From contig DATGEO010000154.1 in the NCBI GenBank assembly GCA_035310015.1, forward strand, positions 1 to 18,384: a stretch of DNA of 18,384 nt. Reading direction: 5' to 3'. The notes beneath the pieces are model-generated. The model was not told where the DNA came from. It did not search any database and was given only the letters and a program-made list of their open reading frames with translations. The translations under genes and the position numbers were made by a program. This document shows positions 6,349 to 13,665 of the stretch, in pieces; within the stretch, counting starts at the first letter, position 1, and each line of letters begins with the position of its first letter. Source of the stretch: DATGEO01 sp035310015. GTDB lineage: Bacteria; Chloroflexota; Dormibacteria; Dormibacterales; Dormibacteraceae.

Positions 6349-7686
6349 GTGGTTGCCGGCGATCAGAGTGATCCGGCCGACGTACTGATCATCGGCGCCG
6401 GGCCTGGCGGCTACGTCGCCGCGCTGCGCGCCGCGCAGCTCGGCCGGGCGGTGACGCTCGTCGAGTCGCGGCGCGTCGGCGGAACATGCCTCAACGAGGG
6501 CTGCATCCCCAGCAAGCACCTTGCCCGCTTCGCGGCGATCAAGGCGGAGGCCCAGAGCTTCGGCGCGAGCGGCATGCCGCCGTTTTCGGGCCTGCCGGAC
6601 ATGGCCGCCTTCCAGCGCGCCCGCGCGGGCGCGGTGTCGACGCTGGTCAGCGGCGTGGAATCACTGCTGAGGGCGGCCCGGGTCGACGTCGTCCGCGGCC
6701 AAGCTCGTTTCGTCGGCCGCACGAGGGTCGTCGTCCAGACCGGCGAGGAGCAGGTGCGCTTCTTCGACTTCAAGGACGTGGTCATCGCCACCGGATCGGA
6801 ACCCATTCCTTGGACGGAGGCGCCTTTCGACGGCGAGCGGGTTGTGGATGCCAGCCGCGCCCTCGAGTTTGACCGCGTTCCGGAATCGCTGCTCGTGATT
6901 GGAGACGACTACATCGCCGTCGAGAGCGCTGTGGCGTGGGCACGCCTCGGCAGCCGCGTCACGCTGGCGGCGCCCGAGGATCGACTGCTGCCTGAGCTCG
7001 ATGTGGATATCTCAGCGGCGGCTCTCCGCGGCGCCAAGCAGACCGGAATCGATGTGCTTTTGAACACGTATCCGAGGGATGGCGGAGATCACGAGCGCGT
7101 CGTGGTCTCGATGGGGCGTCGCGCACGTTTCGAGGATCTCGACCTGGCCGCCGCGGGAATCCGCAAGCCATCGCTCGCCTTCGAGGCCGATGCGCAGATG
7201 CGGCTCGACCGGCACGTGTTCGCGATCGGCGACGTAACTCGTGGATACGGGCTCGCTCACACCGCGATGATGCAGGGGCGTGTCGCCGGCGACGTTCTCG
7301 GGGGCAAGAACGCCGCCTTCGATTCGCGAGCTGTACCGATTGCAGTTTTCGCCGAGCCGGAAATGGCGACAGTCGGGGCCAGCGACGGCGCGATCGGACG
7401 TTTTCCCCTCGCCGCGCTCGGCCGCGCGTTGATCGAGGCGAAGGCAACGTCAGGTTTCGCCAAGCTCGTCTTTGATGGCGAGGGCGGTCCGCTTGTCGGC
7501 GCGCACCTGGCGGGCCCACGATCGACGGAGCTGATCGCCGAGATGGCGCTCGCGATCGAGATGGGAGCGACCGCGGAGGACCTGGCACTGACCGTGCACG
7601 CGCATCCGACGTTCGCCGAGGCCTTGATGGAGGCCGCCGAGGTCAGCCTCGGCCGGCCGATTCACGTCCGCAAGCCGAAAGCGTGA
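6349..7686 (+). CDS. Dihydrolipoamide dehydrogenase-like E3 flavoprotein with a degenerate NAD site
   Basis: The protein is 445 aa, starting at GTG 6349. The FAD Rossmann motif IIGAGPGGY (G16, G18, G21) and the redox disulfide GGTCLNEGCIPSK (Cys47, Cys52) are intact. So are AIGDVTRGYGLAHTAMMQG for the FAD ribityl site and the C-terminal dimer-domain HAHPTFAE (His419, Glu424), the catalytic dyad seen across the partner active site. The NAD domain is unusual. Where E3s have VIGGGYIGLE this has VIGDDYIAVE, so two motif glycines are Asp187 and Ala190, with Asp186 beside them. The acidic residue ending the next strand is replaced in VTLAAPEDRLLP. The region before AIGDV is shorter than usual. FAD and dithiol chemistry should work, but NAD use is doubtful. 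GC content seems lower in the second half. A separate conventional E3 elsewhere in the genome could serve the complex. Confidence 0.85.
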   Translation: MVAGDQSDPADVLIIGAGPGGYVAALRAAQLGRAVTLVESRRVGGTCLNEGCIPSKHLARFAAIKAEAQSFGASGMPPFSGLPDMAAFQRARAGAVSTLVSGVESLLRAARVDVVRGQARFVGRTRVVVQTGEEQVRFFDFKDVVIATGSEPIPWTEAPFDGERVVDASRALEFDRVPESLLVIGDDYIAVESAVAWARLGSRVTLAAPEDRLLPELDVDISAAALRGAKQTGIDVLLNTYPRDGGDHERVVVSMGRRARFEDLDLAAAGIRKPSLAFEADAQMRLDRHVFAIGDVTRGYGLAHTAMMQGRVAGDVLGGKNAAFDSRAVPIAVFAEPEMATVGASDGAIGRFPLAALGRALIEAKATSGFAKLVFDGEGGPLVGAHLAGPRSTELIAEMALAIEMGATAEDLALTVHAHPTFAEALMEAAEVSLGRPIHVRKPKA

Positions 7687-8348
7687 TCACACGCGTCTTC
7701 ATCGCCGCGCGGAGGCTGGACATGACCCCGGAGCAGTGCCTCGACCACTGGCGCGGGCGCCACGCGGCCATCGGCGCCCGGCTGCCGCGCGTGCGTGCGT
7801 ACGTCCAGAACCACGGCTTGCTCGACGGCGGCCGGTTCCTCCTCCCGTATCCCGGGTTCGACATCATGCCTGAGCTCGATTGGGACGACCTCGCCGCGAT
7901 GGACGCGGCGATCGATTCGCCCGCACACGAGCGGGACTCGGTCGACGACGAGGCCAACTTCATCGACACGTCGCGCACCGGCCTGGCCGTGACCACGCGG
8001 CACGTGATGGTGCAGGGCACGCCGCGGCCCGACGCGGTGAAGCTGATCAACTTCATGCGCCGCGCGCCGGCGGTCTCGGAGGAGGCGTTCCACTCCGCGC
8101 TGCTGCGGCCGTACTCCACCGCCGTCGCCGAGTCGAAGCCGCTGCGGCACGAGCTGCTGATCACCATCCCCGACCGGCCGAACCGCCCGCCGTTTTCGGC
8201 GGAGGCCATCGACCTCCACTGGTTTGCATCCGCGCACGACGCGATGGCGTGGACCGTCTCCGAGGCCGCGGGCCGCGCGGACTGGCAGCTGGCCGGGCTT
8301 CGCCTTGGCACCGAACGCTTCATCGCCCGGCCGCACAAGATCGTCTGA
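7683..8348 (+). CDS. EthD-domain (dimeric alpha-beta barrel) protein
   Basis: The protein is 221 aa, starting at GTG 7683 overlapping the E3 stop (GTGA). It looks like two ferredoxin-like alpha/beta halves. The first (about 1-108) begins ITRVFIAARRLDMTPEQCLDHWRGRHA, a classic EthD opening with the HWxxxHA pattern, followed by LPRVRAYVQNHGL. The second begins about 115 with AVKLINFMRRAPAVSEEAF and carries EAIDLHWFASAHDAMAW. EthD proteins accompany oxidative degradation operons, including ether-degrading P450 systems; the fold is shared by small decarboxylases and monooxygenases. No catalytic role can be assigned. Its position between E3 and an LLM oxidoreductase suggests a part in the same oxidation. 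Confidence 0.8.
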   Translation: MITRVFIAARRLDMTPEQCLDHWRGRHAAIGARLPRVRAYVQNHGLLDGGRFLLPYPGFDIMPELDWDDLAAMDAAIDSPAHERDSVDDEANFIDTSRTGLAVTTRHVMVQGTPRPDAVKLINFMRRAPAVSEEAFHSALLRPYSTAVAESKPLRHELLITIPDRPNRPPFSAEAIDLHWFASAHDAMAWTVSEAAGRADWQLAGLRLGTERFIARPHKIV

Positions 8349-8358
8349 GCGCCGCCGA

Positions 8359-9315
8359 ATGAAGTTCGGGGTCGGTGACTTCAGCGGCCAGCGCCCGCCC
8401 GGGTCGCCGGTCACGCATCAGCGGCTGTACGCCGAGCTCCTGGAGCATGCGGAGCGCATCGAATCGGCCGGCCTCGACTCGATGTGGGTCTCTGAGCACC
8501 ACTTCGCCGCGGACGGATACATGCCTGCCGTGCTGCCGATCGTGTCGGCGCTGCTGGCGCGCACGCGCCGGATCACCGTCGCCACCGACCGCCTCGCCGC
8601 CTCGCTCCATGACCCGGTGCGCCTGGCCGAGGACGCGATCGCACTGGACCTGCTGAGCGGCGGGCGGTTCGTTCTCGGCCTGTCGCTCTGCTATCGCGAC
8701 GAAGAGTTCCACGGCCTGGGCGTCGACCGGGCGAGCGACGAGGTGACGCTGGAAGCCGCCGCGCGGCAGCTGCGCGACGCATTTGCCGGGCGGCCCATTC
8801 GCGGCGCGCGAGTGACGCCGCCGCCCGCGACGCCCGGCGGTCCACAGCTCATGATCGCCGCCGACGGCGAGGGAGGCGCGGAGCGCGCGGCGCGACTGGC
8901 AGGCATGATGATGGTCGATCCCACCGAGCCCTGGGCGGTCGTCGACTCTGCCGTCGAGAGGTACGACGCCGCCCGAGGCGATCGCGAGGGCGCGCTCGTG
9001 CTCTTCACGTACGGCGGCCTTTCGGAGCGAGGTAAAGAAGCGGCCTGGGCCGAGGTCGCGGACGGCTTTCGCTACATGCGCCACAACTACGACCGGTGGA
9101 TGGGGAAGCCGGAGACCGAGGTCCTGCCGCCGAAGCACTACAGGCTGCTTCTCGGCACACCCGCCGAGGTCGCGGAGCGGGCCGGCGAATATCGGAAGCG
9201 CTATGGCGAGCGCGTGCATCTCGTGCTGCGCTGCAGCTATCCGGGGATGCCCGCCGAGGCGGTCAACCGGCAGCTGGCTCTTTGGGGAGAGGCGGCCGAC
9301 AGTACCCGATCCTGA
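8359..9315 (+). CDS. LLM class flavin-dependent oxidoreductase (luciferase-like)
   Basis: The protein is 318 aa from ATG 8359. The frame is open further upstream, but that part overlaps the EthD gene and has no family match, while MKFGVGDFSG is the natural first strand. Motifs are SAGLDSMWVSEHHF (E46-H47-H48), RITVATDRLAASLHDPVRLAED, and LLSGGRFVLGLSLCYRDEEFHG. It shares the FRYMRHNYDRW segment type with the LLM protein at 877-1821, so both belong to one subfamily. Members use FMNH2 or F420 as the flavin. Hydroxylation or dehydrogenation of an organic substrate is likely, but the substrate is unknown. It is the last gene of the selenoprotein/2-oxoacid dehydrogenase operon, and 135 nt of regulatory DNA follow. 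Confidence 0.9.
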   Translation: MKFGVGDFSGQRPPGSPVTHQRLYAELLEHAERIESAGLDSMWVSEHHFAADGYMPAVLPIVSALLARTRRITVATDRLAASLHDPVRLAEDAIALDLLSGGRFVLGLSLCYRDEEFHGLGVDRASDEVTLEAAARQLRDAFAGRPIRGARVTPPPATPGGPQLMIAADGEGGAERAARLAGMMMVDPTEPWAVVDSAVERYDAARGDREGALVLFTYGGLSERGKEAAWAEVADGFRYMRHNYDRWMGKPETEVLPPKHYRLLLGTPAEVAERAGEYRKRYGERVHLVLRCSYPGMPAEAVNRQLALWGEAADSTRS

Positions 9316-9345
9316 GTTCAAATGGCGGCTCGGCGGGCCTCAAGG

Positions 9346-9365
9346 ACGAACTAGTGCCCGTTCGT
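9346..9365 (+). promoter_or_regulatory. Inverted repeat ACGAAC-N8-GTTCGT, candidate operator
   Basis: ACGAAC at 9346-9351 and GTTCGT at 9360-9365 form a perfect 6-bp inverted repeat with 8 nt between the arms, ending 7 nt before the -35 box of the importer promoter. A further GTTCGT copy lies at 9443-9448, between the Shine-Dalgarno and the start codon. The same half-site occurs in two other intergenic regions (near 2519 and at 16608). This is a plausible repressor or activator site; the regulator is unknown. Confidence 0.4.
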
Positions 9366-9372
9366 TTCATTC

Positions 9373-9400
9373 TTGACACGGCATTCGATCTGACTATCCT
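9373..9400 (+). promoter_or_regulatory. Sigma-70-type promoter for the ABC importer operon
   Basis: The -35 is a perfect TTGACA (9373-9378) and the -10 is TATCCT (9395-9400), with a 16-nt spacer. Transcription would begin near 9407, leaving a leader of about 44 nt. A strong Shine-Dalgarno, AAGGGAGGG (9435-9443), precedes ATG 9451 by 7 nt. This is the best promoter in the window. Confidence 0.7.
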
Positions 9401-9450
9401 TAGCGGCATCCTGCTATCCCAGATGCGCCCATACAAGGGAGGGTTCGTTT

Positions 9451-10395
9451 ATGCCTGAGGACGAAGCAAGCAGCAACGGAGTGGGCGCGTCCGGCGTGTC
9501 CCTCACGTCTCGACGCTCACTGCTCAAGTGGGGCGGTTCGGCCGCTCTCGGCGTGGGCGCATACGCCCTGGCCGCGTGTTCGTCATCGACCGCGCCGGGC
9601 ACTAATGGTCAGGCCGCGGGCGAGACCTCTGTCCTCGACAAGTGGCTTTCGACGAAGACCGCAAAGCTCGGCGTCGACCTGACGTTCCCGCCGATCCAGT
9701 TCAAAGACTCCAGCGGCAACCCGACGGGTTACCAGATGGAGCTGACGATCGCGATGATGCAGGACCTGGGCGTGACACCGCAGTGGGTCGAGATCCCCTT
9801 CGGCCAGCTCTTCGCGGGTCTCGTCGCGGGCAAGTTCGACATGATGGGCATCTCGGCGACGATCCTGCCCAGCCGCGCGCTCAAGGGATTGTTCGCGAGC
9901 TTTCCCGTCTTCTACGAATCGATCGTCGTCCTCTTGAAGCCGGGCTCGACCATCACCGACCAGTCTCAGCTGAACAAGTCGGGCGTCAAGATCGCGATCC
10001 TGCAGGGAAGCTCGCAGGAGTTCAGCAGCAAGGCGCTGTTCCCCAACGCGACGTTCTCGCCGTTCGCCGCCCTCGCCGACTCGGTGAACGAGGTGGCCAC
10101 CGGCCGCGCCGACGCCGTCGTACTGTCCGAGTTCGACGTCGACGACTCCAAGAAGGCGCACCCCGACCTGCAGATCCTGGCCGGGCCGCCGCTGTGGGTC
10201 GACGCCAACACCTACCTCATGCCTCTTGGCGACTACAAGCTGCAGGCGTGGGTGAACAACTGGCTTCGCTACAACGCGACGCACCAGCGCATGGTCACGG
10301 GCTGGACGAAGTGGCTCGGCCCGGGCCTGCAGAAGTACCACCTGACCACGTATGGCGTGGGTCCCGGATCGGAACCCGAGCTCGTCAAGGTCTGA
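9451..10395 (+). CDS. Amino acid ABC transporter substrate-binding lipoprotein (family 3), Tat-type signal
   Basis: The protein is 314 aa. The N-terminal signal has twin arginines in TSRRSLLKW (R21-R22), a hydrophobic stretch GSAALGVGAYAL, and a lipobox LAAC with lipidated Cys43, so it is probably exported folded by Tat and anchored outside the membrane. The mature part is a family-3 binding protein. It has KLGVDLTFPPIQFKDSSGNP, GYQMELTIAMMQDLG, the W-VEIPFGQLFAGLVAGKFDMM region, SATILPSRALKGLF with the conserved Arg, and VATGRADAVV in the second lobe. These proteins bind polar amino acids or related small acids and amines. The usual G-F-D-V-D signature reads G-Y-Q-M-E, so the ligand may be atypical. 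Two cognate permeases follow; a strong hairpin separates the first from this gene. Confidence 0.92.
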   Translation: MPEDEASSNGVGASGVSLTSRRSLLKWGGSAALGVGAYALAACSSSTAPGTNGQAAGETSVLDKWLSTKTAKLGVDLTFPPIQFKDSSGNPTGYQMELTIAMMQDLGVTPQWVEIPFGQLFAGLVAGKFDMMGISATILPSRALKGLFASFPVFYESIVVLLKPGSTITDQSQLNKSGVKIAILQGSSQEFSSKALFPNATFSPFAALADSVNEVATGRADAVVLSEFDVDDSKKAHPDLQILAGPPLWVDANTYLMPLGDYKLQAWVNNWLRYNATHQRMVTGWTKWLGPGLQKYHLTTYGVGPGSEPELVKV

Positions 10396-10404
10396 TCGAC
10401 ACCA

Positions 10405-10444
10405 GGCGGGGGTGGCCGGCTTGAGTGCGCCGGTCGCCCCCGCC
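10405..10444 (+). repeat. Strong intercistronic stem-loop between binding-protein and permease genes
   Basis: Bases 10405-10420 pair with 10429-10444 in a 16-bp stem (14 Watson-Crick and two G-U pairs, almost all G/C) around an 8-nt loop (10421-10428). There is no U-tract, so it is probably not a full terminator. Such hairpins between binding-protein and membrane genes are known to protect the upstream mRNA from 3' exonucleases and to lower permease expression. It ends 11 nt before ATG 10456, where no Shine-Dalgarno is seen, so it may also limit initiation. Confidence 0.75.
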
Positions 10445-10455
10445 GCTTTCTCGCC

Positions 10456-11142
10456 ATGGCGATGATCTTTCTCGACGCCCAGTACACGCTCGACTGGTCG
10501 GTCGTCACCGACCGCTGGCGCCAGTTCGCCGAAGGCGCCTGGGTCGACGTATGGGTGGCGGTCCTCGGCTTCGGCTTCGCATGCCTGCTCGGGCTCGCCA
10601 ACGCCATCCTGCGGACGTCGGGCGTGAACCTGTTCAGCATCCCGTCGTTCCTGTACGTGCAGCTGATGCGCGGCGTGCCGCTGTACGTGATGATCCTGTG
10701 GATCTACTTCGGCGTCGCCAACGTTCTCGGCATCAACTTCACCTCCTTCCAGGCCATGGTCATCGCGCTCGCGCTGACCGGTTCCGGCTACACGACCGAG
10801 ATCTTCAGGGCCGGTCTGAACGCGATCGACAAAGGTCAGATGGAGGCGGCGCGCTCGATAGGGCTGAACCGCCTGCTCACGTACCGGCACGTGATCCTGC
10901 CCCAGGCATTCCGGATCGTCGTGCCTCCGCTCGGCAACACCTTCATCGGCCTGCTGAAGGGCGCGACGCTGATGTCTGTGATCGCGGTCCCGGACATGGT
11001 GTTCCTCGCGAACGAGCTGAACGTCACCCTGTTCACCCCGTTCGAGGTGTTCACCGCCGTCGCGGTGATCCTCGTCGTGCTGGTGCTCTTCTTTTCCGCG
11101 CTCGTCTATCTCCTCGAGCGCCGGCTGCAGATCGCCACATGA
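10456..11142 (+). CDS. Amino acid ABC transporter permease (HisM/GlnP family), first subunit
   Basis: The protein is 228 aa, the usual size for this family. ATG 10456 was chosen; ATG 10462 is equally possible. Membrane segments are visible at about 31-52, 64-92, 98-112 and 195-220. The region YVQLMRGVPLYVMILWIYF matches the iRGtPll.ql..iYf signature (about 67-85). The ATPase-contacting EAA loop lies at about 130-150 with EAARSIG and LPQAFR. It forms the channel with the second permease. The opening VDVWVAVLGF replaces the common g...Tl.ls pattern. Its stop overlaps the next start (ATGA). Confidence 0.92.
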   Translation: MAMIFLDAQYTLDWSVVTDRWRQFAEGAWVDVWVAVLGFGFACLLGLANAILRTSGVNLFSIPSFLYVQLMRGVPLYVMILWIYFGVANVLGINFTSFQAMVIALALTGSGYTTEIFRAGLNAIDKGQMEAARSIGLNRLLTYRHVILPQAFRIVVPPLGNTFIGLLKGATLMSVIAVPDMVFLANELNVTLFTPFEVFTAVAVILVVLVLFFSALVYLLERRLQIAT

Positions 11143-11816
11143 GACTGCTGCTGACGTACACGTTCGACTGGAGCGTGATCGGAAAGTCGATCCAATTCTT
11201 CGAGCGCGGAATCACCGTGACTCTTCGCATCACCGTCTTCTCGCTCGTCTTCTCACTCGTCCTCGGTCTCATCGTCGCGCTCGTGCGCATGACCCCCGGC
11301 CCCGTCGGGCTCATCGGTTTTGCGTACGTCCAGGTCTTTCGCGCCCTCTCGCTGTACGTCTACATCCTCTTCATCTACTTCGGCGTGGCTGCTCTGTTCG
11401 GCCTCAACCTGGATCCCTTGACCGCGGGCATCGTCTCGCTGACGCTGCTCAACAGCGCCTACATGGCCGAGATCTATCGCGCCGCCATCCAGGCCATCGA
11501 TCCAGGACAGCATGAGGCGGCACGAAGCCTCGGCCTCGGCCACATCAGCACGTTCGCGAACGTGGTCTTTCCCCAGGCATGGCGCATCGCGCTGCCGTCG
11601 CTCGTCAACCAGTTCACCGACATCATCAAGGACTCGTCGGTGGTCGCCCTCATCGGAGTCGGCGACCTCATGTACGAGAGCATCGAGCGAGTGAGCTTCT
11701 ACCAGCGGCCGTTCGAGTTCTACACCGCCGACGCGGCCATCTACCTCACGATGGTCGTGATCGTGGCCCAGCTCGCATCGCGGCTCGAGCACCATCTGCG
11801 CAGGCACCTCAGATGA
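11139..11816 (+). CDS. Amino acid ABC transporter permease (HisM/GlnP family), second subunit
   Basis: The protein is 225 aa from ATG 11139, inside the stop of the first permease. The frame is open further upstream, but only as a shadow of the first permease gene. It has GITVTLRITVFSLVFSLVLG as the first strong membrane segment, YVQVFRALSLYVYILFIYF where relatives have iRGTPll, and an EAA loop at about 126-147 with HEAARSLG and FPQAWR. The loss of the GTP/GVP triplet (ALS instead) is mildly unusual. With the first permease it makes a heterodimeric channel, presumably energised by the ATPase at 13678. Its stop overlaps the next start (ATGA), tying the following DUF885-like gene to the importer operon. 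Confidence 0.92.
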   Translation: MRLLLTYTFDWSVIGKSIQFFERGITVTLRITVFSLVFSLVLGLIVALVRMTPGPVGLIGFAYVQVFRALSLYVYILFIYFGVAALFGLNLDPLTAGIVSLTLLNSAYMAEIYRAAIQAIDPGQHEAARSLGLGHISTFANVVFPQAWRIALPSLVNQFTDIIKDSSVVALIGVGDLMYESIERVSFYQRPFEFYTADAAIYLTMVVIVAQLASRLEHHLRRHLR

Positions 11817-13012
11817 TCGCCGCCGCCCCGGCCGGAGAGCTGCTCGAGAAAGACCCGCTCGGCGCCGAGATGGTGATGATCTCGCTCGAGGCGTGGCCGC
11901 AGCTTCCGAACCTCGTGTCCGACTACCTCGGGCCGTACGAATGGCTGGCCGGTTCGCGATCGCACACCGCCGACCTGGGCGAGCTGCTGAAGCGCGCTCA
12001 CGCGCTCGCGGGCCTGGCCGAGCGCGGCGGCGACGCTTACCTGGCCGCGCAGGCGCGGGCGATCGCCACGCAGATCGAGGTGCACGATGATCCGAGGCGC
12101 TACGGGTATCTCGAGCTGGTGGAGCGCCTGCTCGCGTGCAGCTTCGTTCCACCGGATCCCGAAGAGGTCGTCGGCCTCGAGCAGGAGGTCGCGGCGCTGG
12201 CCAAGCACCTCGGCTCAACCGGCGTCGACCCGGTGATGACGTGGGAGGTGTCCGGGCTAATCTCGGGCGAAGCCAAGTGGGACGCCGCTCTTTCCGCCTA
12301 CCGCGCTGGGAGGCGCTGGGCGCTGGAGCGATTTCCGGTCAAGTTCGTCGAGGACCTCGAGATCGCCCGTTTCGACGGCCCGCTGGCCTCTCTGCACCTG
12401 ACGTGGCGCGAACCCGACCGCCTCGTGTTCGAGGTCAACGTCAATGTGCCGCGGACGCGCGGGACGATCGCGTATGAGGTCGCGCACAACATCTATCCGG
12501 GCGATTACCTGCACATGGCGATCCTCACCCAGCACACCTACGCGGTCGAGGGCCGCGCGGCCGCGTGCGTCAAGCTGAAGAACGCCCCGGAGAACGTCAT
12601 CGCCGAGGGCATCGAGGAGGTCGCGCCTTTCCGGCTGCATCCGGAGCACGGCCCGGAGGAAGAGCTCGCGTGGAAGCTCGAGTGGCTGCGCCGCGCCGCC
12701 TGCCTGATGGCCGCGGTCCGGCTGCGGGGAGCCGGCGAGTCGCGCGAGGAGGTGCTGCACCAGCTGCAGCGGTCCGGCCACATGACGCCTGAGCGCGCCA
12801 ACCAGGAGCTCGACCGCATCGAGCACCCGCTGTGGGGCACCTACGTCTACACCTACTGGCTCGGCCGGCACCTCGTCGCGGAGGCGGACCGGCGGGCCGG
12901 GTCCTCGGCGCGGGGAGCCGCCTACCTGGGCTGGCTGTACGGCGGCCTCCACGTGCCCGAATCGTTCGCCGCGGAGTCGGCGCGCGTGCTGGCGGCGGCT
13001 ACGCCCCGCTAG
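11813..13012 (+). CDS. DUF885-like / gluzincin-related protein lacking key catalytic residues
   Basis: The protein is 399 aa from ATG 11813, which overlaps the permease stop (ATGA). It is soluble, mostly helical, with no signal peptide. At 225-235 it reads HNIYPGDYLHM, aligning by eye with the HEgYPGHH zinc motif of DUF885-type putative metallopeptidases. ENVIAEGIEEVAPF (about 260-273) corresponds to the downstream v.sEG.a segment that carries the third ligand (E265 or neighbour). The catalytic Glu is Asn226 and the second His is Asp231, so ordinary zinc-hydrolase chemistry is unlikely. It could be a binding or regulatory pseudoenzyme, or use another chemistry. Coupling to a transporter suggests it acts on the imported compound. 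The family link rests on motif memory, not a search. Its end overlaps the convergent DinB gene by 14 nt. Confidence 0.65.
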   Translation: MIAAAPAGELLEKDPLGAEMVMISLEAWPQLPNLVSDYLGPYEWLAGSRSHTADLGELLKRAHALAGLAERGGDAYLAAQARAIATQIEVHDDPRRYGYLELVERLLACSFVPPDPEEVVGLEQEVAALAKHLGSTGVDPVMTWEVSGLISGEAKWDAALSAYRAGRRWALERFPVKFVEDLEIARFDGPLASLHLTWREPDRLVFEVNVNVPRTRGTIAYEVAHNIYPGDYLHMAILTQHTYAVEGRAAACVKLKNAPENVIAEGIEEVAPFRLHPEHGPEEELAWKLEWLRRAACLMAAVRLRGAGESREEVLHQLQRSGHMTPERANQELDRIEHPLWGTYVYTYWLGRHLVAEADRRAGSSARGAAYLGWLYGGLHVPESFAAESARVLAAATPR

Positions 13013-13610
13013 CGCGTTCTCGGCGCAGGAGGTCCTTCAGCAGGTCGACCTCGCCGAGGTGCCGGTGCAGGTGGGTGACCGCCACCGACGTGAGAAAGAT
13101 CCACACCGGCAGCCCGCCCCTGTCCGCGACCGCGTCGTCGTGCTCCGGGCCGCTGTCCATCTCGGCTTTGAACCCGGCGGTCTGATACTCCGGGTGTGGC
13201 GCGTCGTGGGCGGCGACGTTCGGGATGGCGTCGAGGTCGGTCTCGTCGATCTCGCCCAGCCAGGCGTCCGCCCCACGATTGACGGCATCCGCGTAGTCCA
13301 GCAGGCGGCCCAGGTCGATCGTGCGCGCCACCTGGGCGGCTTGTTCAGCGCTGAAGCCCGTGCCCATGCCCGGCAGGGCGAGCACAGTGCTCGACCACGG
13401 CTCCCGCTCAATGAGCTCAGGCACACCCCGGACGGCGGTGTTGACCGCCCAATCCTGGCTGCGGGTCATGTGCCAAAGGATGAAGCCGATCGGGTTGACC
13501 CCGGGCAGGGGCTGGGCGCCGAGCTCGGTGGCCGTCAGGTCGCCGGCGGAGTGATGCAGGCGCAGGTTGACGGTGTGCAGCTGCTGGCGGAGCATGGCGA
13601 TAGCATCCAC
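12999..13610 (-). CDS. DinB/YfiT-family putative metal-dependent protein
   Basis: The protein is 203 aa. It is a four-helix-bundle DinB-like protein with the metal-binding His pattern: His47 in ILWHMTRSQDW and the late cluster THLHRHLGE (His180, His182, His184). Members include mycothiol- or bacillithiol-dependent S-transferases and many uncharacterised proteins. NPIGFILWHMTRSQDW is the standard first motif. The start is GTG 13610; ATG 13595 is an alternative. No Shine-Dalgarno is seen, but a TACACT box lies 7 nt upstream of the GTG, consistent with a leaderless mRNA. It is the only minus-strand gene between the importer parts, and its 3' end overlaps the preceding plus-strand gene tail to tail. 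The substrate is unknown. Confidence 0.8.
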   Translation of the reverse strand: MDAIAMLRQQLHTVNLRLHHSAGDLTATELGAQPLPGVNPIGFILWHMTRSQDWAVNTAVRGVPELIEREPWSSTVLALPGMGTGFSAEQAAQVARTIDLGRLLDYADAVNRGADAWLGEIDETDLDAIPNVAAHDAPHPEYQTAGFKAEMDSGPEHDDAVADRGGLPVWIFLTSVAVTHLHRHLGEVDLLKDLLRRERASGA

Positions 13611-13617
13611 GCGCGAG

Positions 13618-13623
13618 AGTGTA
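13618..13623 (-). promoter_or_regulatory. Putative -10 box for the DinB-family gene
   Basis: Read on the minus strand this is TACACT, 7 nt upstream of GTG 13610. That spacing would give a leaderless transcript. No good -35 is visible. It lies back to back with the plus-strand -10 at 13666 in the 67-nt divergent region. Confidence 0.4.
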
Positions 13624-13665
13624 AAGCCGTACGAGCGCTTGTTTAGTCAGGGACCGATTCGCGGC

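Noticed and set aside
8224..8358. N-terminal extension of the LLM oxidoreductase to 8224
   Set aside because: It overlaps the EthD gene and has no LLM-like sequence; ATG 8359 gives the expected first strand.
9583..10890. 435-codon minus-strand ORF opposite the binding-protein gene
   Set aside because: Antisense shadow spanning two real genes and the intercistronic hairpin, without recognisable domains.
10425..11138. Long plus-strand ORF reading through the first permease region
   Set aside because: It is a different frame from the real permease at 10456 and rich in Arg/Pro; only its part from 11139 is the second permease.
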